Source: Acidobacteriota bacterium (GTDB lineage: Bacteria > Acidobacteriota > Blastocatellia > RBC074). From it: DNA of 64,000 nucleotides. Shown piece after piece: positions 55,980 through 64,000 of the stretch (its first letter is position 1; each line of letters opens with the position of its first letter). Made by a program: the position numbers and the translations under genes. The stretch is taken from NCBI GenBank assembly GCA_016196035.1, contig JACPYM010000024.1:1-64000 (forward strand). The letters run 5' to 3'. A model generated the notes under the pieces. It was not told the origin of the DNA and made no database searches. It worked only from the letters and a program-made list of their open reading frames with translations.

Positions 55980-56032
55980 CTCAATTACTCCTCAATAACA
56001 AACATCATGAGGAGCGTAAGCAAGTGAGCTTC

Positions 56033-56213
56033 AAGCCCTGAAAGGGCGACATTCAATAGCCCAGGGCAACGCCCTGGGTTCCGTTTACCAAATAATTCAA
56101 GCCCTGAAAGGGCGTAATTCATACGCCTATTTCGCCCTTTCAGGGCTTGAGAAATTCCGGCTCTCCTCACCAGGGGCGTTGCCCCTGGTTATTAAATTTC
56201 GCCCCGTTGGGGC
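56033..56213. repeat. RAYT-associated composite palindromic element, copy E (rearranged)
   Basis: 181 bp between queF and the DHH gene. It contains AAGCCCTGAAAGGGCG twice, the inverted CGCCCTTTCAGGGCTT, the hairpin CCCAGGGC / GCCCTGGG, the hairpin CCAGGGGC / GCCCCTGG and the right end GCCCCGTTGGGGC, but the left end palindrome is missing and the module order differs from copies A-D. It lies 33 kb from the transposase. Confidence 0.8.
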
Positions 56214-56258
56214 TTTTCAGCATGACACGATGCCACTTGCTCACACTCTCTATGCTGA

Positions 56259-57215
56259 TTACTTCTGCAACTCTTCCACAATCCCCGCCGCAATCGTCCG
56301 CGCCTCTTCCAACTGCTCCGGCGCGAGCGAGATGGCGGCGACAACCGCGTGGCCGCCGCCGCCGTAGCGTTCGCAAATCGCGGCCAGGTCGTGCGTGCGC
56401 GGGCGCGGCGCCCAGGGACTCGATCCGACCGAAATCTTTGAGCGAAACACCGACTGGCTAACGCTCACGCTGTAGGTCACTTCGGGGTGCAAATAATACG
56501 GGATGAATTTGCTGTAGCCTTCCATGTCGTAGCCGGCTACGTCGAAAAACACGACCGGGCCGATGACGCGCGCATGCTCGGCAATGATCTTTTGCGCGAG
56601 CAAGTGGCGTTCATAGAGCGGTTCGATGCGCGCGACGACATAAGACAACCGCACGACTTCGCTTATGGGCCGCACCTGCAAGTCGCGGATGATCTGTTCG
56701 GCCAGCGCGGTGTCACGGTCGTTCTCGATGACCAACCCCAGCCGCAGCGCGTCCTCTTTCATTTCGACCGGCACGGCGGGACTGTCATACAACGCGCCGT
56801 CAATGATGTTGGCCCAGTGGATCAGTTCGCCGACGGGCGTGGGATCAAACCCGAATTTCTGTTGTGCGGTGTCGGCGATGAATTTGGTGCACGATTTATA
56901 ACTGGCGTCCACAAATTTTTTGCCGCTCGTGTCGGCGCGAAACTGGGCTTCGTCGGCGGGCGTCAGGAAGGCGCTTTTGTGATGATCGAACCACCAGGTG
57001 AGGCGCGCCGAGTTGCTGAATTTGAAATCCACGATGGCGTTTTCGTCGCCGTCAAACCCGGCTTCGTCAAACAGCGCACCGGCGCGGTGCATCATGGGCA
57101 TGAAGGTCTGCGCCCAATCCGGGTGAATCTTTTCGCGGTAAAAGCGGCCAAAGACGGCAGCGGATGAGACTCCGTCAAAGCAGTTGCCGTGGTAACAAAT
57201 CTTGAGCGTTTTCAT
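56259..57215 (-). CDS. DHH-family phosphoesterase-like protein
   Basis: 318 aa. The N-terminal motif is [19 protein letters not shown], a variant of the DHH family's first Asp motif; AIVDFKF and [11 protein letters not shown] carry the Asp and DHH motif; the C-terminal DHHA1-like end has [11 protein letters not shown], matching GGGH that binds substrate. Members cleave small nucleotides or phosphoesters with Mn. Substrate here is not known. The start is uncertain; the ATG at 57215 is preferred over an earlier TTG. Confidence 0.85.
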   Translation of the reverse strand: MKTLKICYHGNCFDGVSSAAVFGRFYREKIHPDWAQTFMPMMHRAGALFDEAGFDGDENAIVDFKFSNSARLTWWFDHHKSAFLTPADEAQFRADTSGKKFVDASYKSCTKFIADTAQQKFGFDPTPVGELIHWANIIDGALYDSPAVPVEMKEDALRLGLVIENDRDTALAEQIIRDLQVRPISEVVRLSYVVARIEPLYERHLLAQKIIAEHARVIGPVVFFDVAGYDMEGYSKFIPYYLHPEVTYSVSVSQSVFRSKISVGSSPWAPRPRTHDLAAICERYGGGGHAVVAAISLAPEQLEEARTIAAGIVEELQK

Positions 57216-57382
57216 GGGTAGTGTCTGCAAATTCCTTTTTGTTTGGGCCTGTGGCTGGTCTCGGAAGTATGCGACAGCTTACGCGCTGGCAACCGCTGGA
57301 TGCAAGCGCTACTGCTCTACGGCGCGTTCCTCACCAGGGCTTTTGCATCGTCGCCAGCGCGAGAGCACGTGAACGGCTTGAC

Positions 57383-57480
57383 CGAATCCTGACCCCTGAT
57401 TCCCGATGCCTGCCAGCCTGAAAATACCGGCTGATTTTCAATTTGTCAGGAATCAGGAGTCGGGAGTCAGGATTCGGCGC
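57383..57480. repeat. Heptanucleotide repeat with inverted partner
   Basis: On the plus strand the right part reads CAGGAAT, CAGGAGT, CGGGAGT, CAGGATT (period 7), and the left part (GAATCCTGACCCCTGATTCC) is its approximate reverse complement, separated by about 50 bp. It lies between the DHH gene and the HhH gene. Confidence 0.75.
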
Positions 57481-57487
57481 AATGTCT

Positions 57488-57988
57488 TTAGCTGGTGATT
57501 TGAGGACTTTGCAAAAACCTACTTTCCTCACGCAGCGTTTGCAACGAGGCGCGGATGCGTTGCTGCGTTTTCTCGCCCAGGCGCGGCACACTGTCGAGGC
57601 CGCCACCCGCGACAAATTTGGCGAAGTCCGCCAGGTTGGTGAGCTGAAATTGGTGATAGAGGATTTGCAGCGTCTTCATGCCGACGCCATCAACCTGCAA
57701 CAAATCAAGCACGCTGGCGGGAATCTCGCGTTTGACCTCTTCGTAGGCTTTGAACGTGCCGGTCGTGAGCAGGTCAACGATTTTTTGGCTGATGGCCGCG
57801 CCGATGCCGGGCAATTCGCGCAGGCGGGCCACACCGCTCGCCGCATACAAATCAGCGAGCGGCGTGACCAGGTCGGCGATCAGGTCAGCGGCGTTGCGGT
57901 AAGCGCGCAACTTGAATTCGTTGTCGCCGCGCAATTCCAGCAAATCAGCCAGACGGCGAAAGACATTGGCAATCTCAGCATTGGTCAT
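57488..57988 (-). CDS. Stand-alone PolX N-terminal (8-kDa/HhH) domain protein
   Basis: 166 aa. It matches the first part of bacterial DNA polymerase [21 protein letters not shown], then two helix-hairpin-helix motifs ([19 protein letters not shown] and [17 protein letters not shown]) and a third ([18 protein letters not shown]). Palm and PHP domains (another 400 residues in PolX) are missing, with a stop shortly after [12 protein letters not shown]. Downstream DNA is heptamer repeat, so it is either a truncated polX or an independent DNA-binding HhH protein. The frame is clean. Confidence 0.82.
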   Translation of the reverse strand: MTNAEIANVFRRLADLLELRGDNEFKLRAYRNAADLIADLVTPLADLYAASGVARLRELPGIGAAISQKIVDLLTTGTFKAYEEVKREIPASVLDLLQVDGVGMKTLQILYHQFQLTNLADFAKFVAGGGLDSVPRLGEKTQQRIRASLQTLREESRFLQSPQITS

Positions 57989-58002
57989 CGCGGAACTGTC
58001 AG

Positions 58003-58815
58003 TTACCCCATCATACTGGCGAAGAATGAACCCACCAGCGCCGCTAAAACATACAACACAACATGCGGGATCGCCGCTGTACCCGCCTTCATCTTGTGCG
58101 TCACCGCCGCACAGCCAATCGCCAGCAAGACGATGCGCCAGATGCTGAACACGTCAATGAACGACGCCAGCCCGGTGACGAATTTCGGCAAACCCGCGCC
58201 CGCCATCGTCAAAATCGCGCCCAGATTCGAAGCGACCGGGTTCATTACATCAATGTCTTCGGGGCTTTTCAGATAAATTGAAATCAGGGTCACGACCAAA
58301 TGCACAAGCCCCACCGCGAGATAAGCAAAACATACGGCAGAAAGCACGCCTTTGAACGTATTGCTGGCGCCCATAATGGCCGTGAAAAGTTTGAACACGC
58401 CCGCGACGATCAAGACCATCACCAGAAAACCGAAAGCCGCGCCCGCCGCGCCACGCACTTTGCCGCGCGTGACGTTTTCCGGCTTGAGTTGCGCCTCAGC
58501 TTGTTTCTTGGCCTCTTCGATCCGGTCTTCCGGCACATTCATCTTCTGCATGATCTCGCCTTGCATCTCGATCTGCTTCTTGACGATGTTTTCGTAACCG
58601 AAACGGTTTGTGACCGAAAACTGGATCACCCCGCCTAAAATCGCCAGGCAAATCAGCGGAATCAAAACACGCGGCGCGCGGCCAATCTCGGCAAAGGTTT
58701 CGCCCGGCGAAAACAGCACGCCGGTCAAGCGTGCAAAGAAATTTTGGGGTTTGGGTTCAGTTTCGGGCGCGGCTGCGCCTGCCACAGGTGAAGCGAGGTT
58801 CTGTCCGGCTTCCAT
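58003..58815 (-). CDS. Yip1-domain membrane protein
   Basis: 270 aa. GAGGAGG five bases upstream of the ATG at 58815. The Yip1 pattern starts [20 protein letters not shown], followed by five membrane segments (about residues 55-72, 135-160, 170-195, 215-235, 245-265) and a Lys/Glu-rich soluble loop between the first and second. Bacterial Yip1 proteins are of unknown function. It lies 15 bp upstream of the PolX-like gene, so they may be one transcript. Confidence 0.85.
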   Translation of the reverse strand: MEAGQNLASPVAGAAAPETEPKPQNFFARLTGVLFSPGETFAEIGRAPRVLIPLICLAILGGVIQFSVTNRFGYENIVKKQIEMQGEIMQKMNVPEDRIEEAKKQAEAQLKPENVTRGKVRGAAGAAFGFLVMVLIVAGVFKLFTAIMGASNTFKGVLSAVCFAYLAVGLVHLVVTLISIYLKSPEDIDVMNPVASNLGAILTMAGAGLPKFVTGLASFIDVFSIWRIVLLAIGCAAVTHKMKAGTAAIPHVVLYVLAALVGSFFASMMG

Positions 58816-58932
58816 AAATCCTCCTCGGATAGGGCAATGAAAAGGGGTTGTTTCAGAGGCTTCGCGCACGCGCCCAACTACACGCGCGCGTAAAGCGGAC
58901 TGGATTGTTGGTGGACTGCTTCAAGTACGCTG

Positions 58933-59892
58933 TCAGTCTTGGCCGGGTTCGTGGAGAAAGCAAGCCGTCCAGTGTCCAGACTCAATTTGGACAAAGGCGG
59001 GTTCTTCAAGTTTGCAACGTTCCGTGGCGTGCGGACAGCGCGTGTGAAAGCGGCAACCGGGCGGCGGCGCGAGCGGCGTGGGCACGTCGCCGGTTAAACG
59101 CGGCGCGCTGGCTGAACGCGCGGCGGGGTCAGGTTGCGGAATGGCGGCGAGCAAGGCTTGCGTGTACGGGTGCAGCGGCTTGGCGTAAATCGCGTCGGCG
59201 GGCGCAAGTTCGACCAGCTTGCCCAGATACATCACGCCCACGCGCGTCGAGATGTGTTCGACCACCGCCAAGCCGTGCGAGATGAACAGGTATGTCAGGC
59301 CGAATTGCTCCTGCAAATCCTGCAACAGATTGACGACTTGCGCCTGCACCGAGACGTCCAGCGCCGAAACGGGTTCATCGGCGACGATGAAATCAGGGTT
59401 GAGCGCCAGCGCCCGCGCGATGCCGATGCGCTGGCGTTGACCGCCGCTGAATTGATGCGGATAGCGGTTGGCGTAATCAGGATCAAGCCCAACGACGCGC
59501 AACAATTCGGCCACGCGGGCGCGGCGTTCCGGCTTAGTGCCGAGGCCGTGGATTTCGAGCGGTTCGCCGACGATGCTGCCAACCGTTAGGCGCGGATTGA
59601 GTGACGAATACGGGTCTTGAAAAATGATTTGCATGCGCCGCCGCAAGCCGCGCAATTCGCGTTTGCCGAGTTCGGTCAATTCCTGCCCGTCGAATTTCAC
59701 CGAGCCTTCTGTCGGTTCAAGCAAGCGCAACAAACAGCGCCCGACTGTCGTTTTGCCGCAGCCCGATTCACCCACCAACCCCAATGTTTCGCCGCGTTCG
59801 ATGGTGAACGAAACGCCATCCACCGCGCGCACGAGTTGTTTGCCAGCGGCGGGGAAATGTTTTTTGAGGCCGGTGATTTCGACGAGGGTCAT
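58933..59892 (-). CDS. oppF: Oligopeptide ABC transporter ATP-binding protein OppF-like
   Basis: 319 aa. Walker [21 protein letters not shown]-loop [17 protein letters not shown], signature [15 protein letters not shown], Walker [17 protein letters not shown], then the OppF/DppF C-terminal module [14 protein letters not shown] with conserved cysteines. It powers peptide uptake or export in a heterodimer with OppD. Permeases and binding protein are not in the window. Its ATG overlaps the Uma2 stop by 4 bp. Confidence 0.94.
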   Translation of the reverse strand: MTLVEITGLKKHFPAAGKQLVRAVDGVSFTIERGETLGLVGESGCGKTTVGRCLLRLLEPTEGSVKFDGQELTELGKRELRGLRRRMQIIFQDPYSSLNPRLTVGSIVGEPLEIHGLGTKPERRARVAELLRVVGLDPDYANRYPHQFSGGQRQRIGIARALALNPDFIVADEPVSALDVSVQAQVVNLLQDLQEQFGLTYLFISHGLAVVEHISTRVGVMYLGKLVELAPADAIYAKPLHPYTQALLAAIPQPDPAARSASAPRLTGDVPTPLAPPPGCRFHTRCPHATERCKLEEPAFVQIESGHWTACFLHEPGQD

Positions 59893-60491
59893 CGTGTTTT
59901 GCGCGGCAGAGTCTGACAGATTTCGGCGACCGAAGGCGTAAAGCCCGGCAGCACTTGCGAGACGACGCGCTCCTGGCCTGTGAAGGATTGTCCGCTGTTG
60001 TAGGCGCGCGGTTGCCCTGTGCGGCGGGGTTTCAGGTTGCGCACTTCGATGAGGTTATTGGCTGGGTCTACCAGCCACAACTCGCGCACGCCGAGCGCGG
60101 CGTAAGTGTCGGCTTTGGTGTTGCGGTCATAGATCGCGGTGCCCGGCGAAATGATCTCCACCACTAAATCAGCAGTGGCGGGATGTTGCAAGTCGAGCTT
60201 TTTCAGCAAGCGCGCTGAAACATAAAACAGGTCTGGCTCGATGTAAGTATCGGGGTTGAGCCAAAGCGCGGCGCGGGGCGCAAAGATCACGCCCGCGTCC
60301 CCGATTTTAGATAGATGCAGGATGAACAATTGATTGAGCGTGGCCCAGGCCAGATTGTGCAGCGCGGTTGGCGGAGGACTCATATACAAAACCCCCGCGA
60401 TCAACTCGAACCTGGAGCTGTCCTTTGGCGCGGGCAAGCTCCAGAACTCTTCGAGCGTGTACCTTTTAATCAGTGGCGAAGTTGACAACAT
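59889..60491 (-). CDS. Uma2-family endonuclease-like protein
   Basis: 200 aa. PD-(D/E)xK fold of the Uma2/DUF820 type: [40 protein letters not shown] and the [20 protein letters not shown] segment with Asp, Glu and Lys in active-site positions; [20 protein letters not shown] follows. Uma2 proteins are abundant in cyanobacteria and acidobacteria and their biological role is unclear. This one is embedded between oppD and oppF with a 4-bp overlap to oppF, so it is translated with them. Confidence 0.88.
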   Translation of the reverse strand: MLSTSPLIKRYTLEEFWSLPAPKDSSRFELIAGVLYMSPPPTALHNLAWATLNQLFILHLSKIGDAGVIFAPRAALWLNPDTYIEPDLFYVSARLLKKLDLQHPATADLVVEIISPGTAIYDRNTKADTYAALGVRELWLVDPANNLIEVRNLKPRRTGQPRAYNSGQSFTGQERVVSQVLPGFTPSVAEICQTLPRKTR

Positions 60492-60567
60492 AACAGCCTC
60501 ACAATAACAGCCTCACAAACTTGTTTTCGGAATGCGCTGTGATTCTACGGCTGACGGCTAATTTTGG

Positions 60568-61566
<999 letters not shown>

Positions 61567-61573
61567 AGCGGCC

Positions 61574-62098
61574 TTATTTGACAGGCTTTTTCGGCGCGAG
61601 CAGGAACGGTTTGAGCGCCGCGTAGGTCTCATCCACCGCCGCCGAAATCTGATCGAGGTTGGCGTTGAATTCCTGCTGGTCAACGACGCGCAAGCTCAGA
61701 TCAATGCGCACAAAGATGTCGCCGTCTTTGTTGTCCAGCCCGACTTTGACGCGGTCGAGGTCGTCATTGAGGGTCAACAATTTTTGCAGCAGTTCCGGCG
61801 AAGTCTTGATCTCAGCCTTTTCCGCCGCCGTCGAAACGAAGATGAGCATGCCCTGCGAATAAATGGTGACGACCGAAATTTCGGGCAATTGATTGCCTTT
61901 GAATTTCACCACCCAAACGCCCTCTTTGGCCTTGGCATAGGCCTGACCAGAGGCTTCGAGCAGTTGCACGACTTTGGCTTGCGCAGCCTTGTCCGCTGCT
62001 GTGGCAGTTGCAGTTTGCGAGTTGGTTTGCGCTGGCACGGCGACAGCACAAACCAACGTCAGCAGTAAGGCGAGTGAGAGGGAACCTGTTTTTTTCAT
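61574..62098 (-). CDS. Exported YbjN/TesB-chaperone-like protein
   Basis: 174 aa from the ATG at 62098 with GGAG eight bases upstream. Signal peptide ends VAVPAQ (residue about 24). Residues about 40-170 have the alternating helix-strand pattern of YbjN/type III chaperone-like folds ([40 protein letters not shown]). The function is unknown. Its stop is 7 bp from the oppD start, so co-transcription with oppD-Uma2-oppF is likely. Confidence 0.75.
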   Translation of the reverse strand: MKKTGSLSLALLLTLVCAVAVPAQTNSQTATATAADKAAQAKVVQLLEASGQAYAKAKEGVWVVKFKGNQLPEISVVTIYSQGMLIFVSTAAEKAEIKTSPELLQKLLTLNDDLDRVKVGLDNKDGDIFVRIDLSLRVVDQQEFNANLDQISAAVDETYAALKPFLLAPKKPVK

Positions 62099-62130
62099 CA
62101 AGGCGACTCCTAAAAGATGATCTTGCTGGA

Positions 62131-62517
62131 TTAGTTCAACAAGTTGACAGAGTAAGCGGAAAACACCGGATCAACGCTGACCAATGTCAAGTTTTCGGCG
62201 ATTGCTTGTGCAATCAGCAGCCGGTCAAACGGGTCTTTGTGATGAAACGGCAAATTTTCCAGGGCGAGAACGTTGGGTAATTGAATCGGCAAAAGCTGTA
62301 AGCGATTGGTTTGTTGCTGGCTCGCCAGCAACAGCGGCAACGGGTTCTGTAAATGTAGCTTGCCAATTTGCGTTTTGATCTGCAACTCCCAAACGCTGGC
62401 GATGCTCAACACCCATTGATTCAGGCCGGGCTGTAAAACCGCTCGCAAATGGCCGGGAATGCGCTGGGGTTGTTCGTCCGCCCAGATCAGGATTTGCGTG
62501 TCTAACAGCAGTTTCAT
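62131..62517 (-). CDS. vapC: PIN-domain toxin VapC-like
   Basis: 128 aa from the ATG at 62517 with GGAG four to five bases upstream. PIN acids: Asp6 (KLLLDTQILIWADE), Glu in IASVWELQIKTQIGKL, Asp in KDPFDRLLIAQAIAE and Asp in TLVSVDPVFSAY. VapC enzymes cut tRNA or rRNA. Its ATG overlaps the antitoxin stop by 4 bp (ATGA), the standard toxin-antitoxin arrangement with the antitoxin first. Confidence 0.92.
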   Translation of the reverse strand: MKLLLDTQILIWADEQPQRIPGHLRAVLQPGLNQWVLSIASVWELQIKTQIGKLHLQNPLPLLLASQQQTNRLQLLPIQLPNVLALENLPFHHKDPFDRLLIAQAIAENLTLVSVDPVFSAYSVNLLN

Positions 62518-62771
62518 GCTTCTCCTAACCAGAACTCGTCCGGCAACGGAGCATTGAAATCCTCGCTCATCCAACTCTGGCCGTTCTGATGAAGTCCCAG
62601 AATGTGCGCGGGCGGCTCACCATTTTTGGCTGGTGCTTCCTCAAGCATCGGCACTAACCGCGCCACTGGCTTGTCGGCTTCCGTCAGAATGATCTCTTCG
62701 CCATTCCGCGCCAAAGCGAGTAAGGCGCTCAATTGCGTTTGTGCTTCTTGTACGTTGATCGTGCGCGTCAT
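62514..62771 (-). CDS. Phd/YefM-family antitoxin
   Basis: 85 aa. GAGGT seven bases upstream of the ATG at 62771. The N-terminal DNA-binding part TINVQEAQTQLSALLALARN, then GEEIILTEADKPVARLVPM, is the Phd/YefM fold; the C-terminal 35 residues are the disordered toxin-wrapping part. It should neutralise the VapC toxin and repress the operon. It lies directly downstream of the SYLF gene. Confidence 0.92.
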   Translation of the reverse strand: MTRTINVQEAQTQLSALLALARNGEEIILTEADKPVARLVPMLEEAPAKNGEPPAHILGLHQNGQSWMSEDFNAPLPDEFWLGEA

Positions 62772-62781
62772 TTTCGCCACC

Positions 62782-63483
62782 TCACTTGGTTGAAAATTTC
62801 TGCAACATCTGCGGAAAAATCTGAATGCCTTTCGGCGTGCGCGCTTTGCCTTCGAGCAACACCTCGCGCGTGCTCACTTGCTTGCCATAAACCTCTTCAT
62901 TCGCCTGCTTGTCGGGCGCGATGACCGCGCCTTTGAGTTCCAAACCGGCAAACAGCCCACGGCTGCGCGAATACGAGAGAATCTGTGCGCGCAACAGTGC
63001 ATCGGTCGAGGCCGAGGCGTTGCGTCCCACCGGCCCCGCCGAAGCCGCCGCGCCCGCACCAATTTCAAATTTGTCTTTGAGCAGGCCTTCGACGCCGCCC
63101 TGATTCATAATCACCAGCACCAAATCCACCGCCTGCCCGCCAATTTGCAAGCCGAAGCTGCCCCCGCCGATGGTGAAAAACACGGGCGCGCCCCACGAAC
63201 CGCCGTCGTCGCGCCGGCAACTAATCAGGCCTTTGCCGTACTGGCCGCCGATGACGAAGCCGGCCTTTTTGACCGAGGGGAAAACAGCGACGCATTTGGC
63301 ACGTTCGAGAATTTCATAAGGGATGGCTTGATCGGGCGCGGACATGATTTCCTGAAACGCCTTGGCGGCTTTTTGCGTGCGTTCGCGTTCCTCATAGGTT
63401 GAGAGTTGCGCCAACGCCGTGGCCGTGCTGAGTGAAACGCCAAGCAAAATGACGAGCAAATAGACGATTCGGTTCAAGTGCAT
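62782..63483 (-). CDS. Exported lipid-binding SYLF-domain protein (Ysc84-like)
   Basis: 233 aa from the ATG at 63483 with GGAGG five bases upstream. Signal peptide ends TALAQ (residue about 25). The SYLF domain (about 50-225) has [40 protein letters not shown] and [20 protein letters not shown]. Such proteins bind lipids; in bacteria the location is probably periplasmic. The frame extends upstream to 63732, but that part has no ribosome-binding site. It stands 10 bp upstream of the antitoxin gene. Confidence 0.93.
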   Translation of the reverse strand: MHLNRIVYLLVILLGVSLSTATALAQLSTYEERERTQKAAKAFQEIMSAPDQAIPYEILERAKCVAVFPSVKKAGFVIGGQYGKGLISCRRDDGGSWGAPVFFTIGGGSFGLQIGGQAVDLVLVIMNQGGVEGLLKDKFEIGAGAAASAGPVGRNASASTDALLRAQILSYSRSRGLFAGLELKGAVIAPDKQANEEVYGKQVSTREVLLEGKARTPKGIQIFPQMLQKFSTK

Positions 63484-63704
63484 AAATCCTCCGCCAAGGC
63501 TTCCTGCGCCTTGCGTCACGAAACAGCCAACGTTTGGGAGCGCGCCCTTTCTACCTTGCAGCAGGTTGATTTTCAAGCACCGCTTCGTTTTCCCAAGCGC
63601 GGGTTGCGGGATGTGCGTTAGCAGATCAACGCGAATTTGGCTAAGATGCGCGCGAGCACTTCGGCTCATCACCACGGCAATGAAACAAGTAAAAGGGCGG
63701 GCGC

Positions 63705-64000
63705 ATGGCGGCAGTCTTGACTCCCCAGACACAACACTTCGACCAGACCCAGGCGGCGCGCACCGCTACCGCATCTGAAGACCGTCTGCACGCCTTTGAG
63801 CAGTTCACGCTCGTGCCCATGACCGCTGGCGACATCATTGATCGCGCCGTGCGGCTGTACCGGCAACATTTTCTGGTCTTCCTGCGCATCGTGTTGGCGC
63901 CTAGCCTGATCGCCTATGCGGGCGGCATTCTGTGGGCCATCGGCCTGCGCAATTTTTCGTTTGAACGCGGCGACCAGCGCATTTTGTTGTCGCTGGCGCT
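63705..64000 (+). CDS. Integral membrane protein, 5' part only
   Basis: An open frame starts at the ATG 63705 and runs off the right edge (98 complete codons). Residues 1-36 are polar, then [20 protein letters not shown] is followed by [20 protein letters not shown], the first membrane helix. This 'GDIxDRAxxLYRxHF' opening is typical of multi-pass membrane proteins related to the glycerophosphoryl-diester-phosphodiesterase membrane domain. Substrate and full length are not visible. A weak AGGGCGGG lies upstream. Confidence 0.6.
   Translation, partial: MAAVLTPQTQHFDQTQAARTATASEDRLHAFEQFTLVPMTAGDIIDRAVRLYRQHFLVFLRIVLAPSLIAYAGGILWAIGLRNFSFERGDQRILLSLA

Overview
The window looks like chromosomal DNA of an uncultured or little-studied member of the Acidobacteriota, probably class Blastocatellia. 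This is inference: the DNA is GC-rich, the house-keeping operon ffh-rpsP-khpA-rimM-trmD-rplS is intact, and the accessory set (VWFA-related secreted protein, M61 and M48 peptidases, YfhO and GT-C membrane proteins, Uma2, SYLF protein, GAF-SpoIIE phosphatase) together with very many palindromic and heptameric intergenic repeats fits that group. No rRNA, tRNA, CRISPR array or prophage was recognised.

Layout. 1-2.1 kb: the 5' part of an RHS/YD-like secreted protein and a small anchored protein. 2.4-6.3 kb: an excisionase-like HTH protein, a HAD hydrolase with an altered motif I, a DUF433 protein, a GAF-GAF-SpoIIE phosphatase and a BCP peroxiredoxin. 6.3-14.5 kb: a fold-back repeat, a secreted LolA-like protein, a YfhO protein and two tandem GT-C glycosyltransferase paralogues. 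14.7-18.7 kb: the ribosomal/SRP operon. 19-25.9 kb: a type I restriction-modification system (hsdM-hsdS, then hsdR) whose middle is occupied by an IS200-like/RAYT transposase, four copies of a roughly 210-bp palindromic element and two leftover hsdS 3' ends. 26-28.2 kb: tmk-holB and hfq. 28.4-36.3 kb: peptidases, a KAS III enzyme, an SDR, a VWA protein and a protein with a duplicated domain, separated by long hairpins. 36.4-47.3 kb: a tad/Flp-type pilus locus on the minus strand (cpaB-cpaC-cpaE-cpaF, a truncated tadB, a small membrane protein, TPR protein, AAA+ ATPase, lytic transglycosylase). 47.7-54.6 kb, plus strand: a membrane protein and hemW, then ltaE, cmk, ribE and a RibBX-type ribB fusion. 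54.6-64 kb: zinc-ribbon protein, queF, DHH phosphoesterase, a stand-alone PolX N-terminal domain, a Yip1 protein, oppD-Uma2-oppF, a Phd/VapC pair, a SYLF protein and the start of a membrane protein.

The strongest signal beyond ordinary genes is the density and variety of repeats. There is (i) a RAYT-associated composite palindromic element in five copies, three in tandem with hsdS tails; (ii) heptanucleotide tandem repeats of several sequence families, all with a 7-bp period, lying in gene gaps, at translation start regions, at the C-terminus of tmk and inside the yfhO coding sequence; (iii) a three-copy MITE-like family with CG-rich arms; and (iv) a set of perfect or near-perfect long inverted repeats (28-42 bp arms), each of a different sequence, in gene gaps. 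The enzymatic oddities most worth testing are the riboflavin fusion protein without its GTP cyclohydrolase II zinc cysteines and the pilus locus whose TadB stops exactly before the T2SSF domain.
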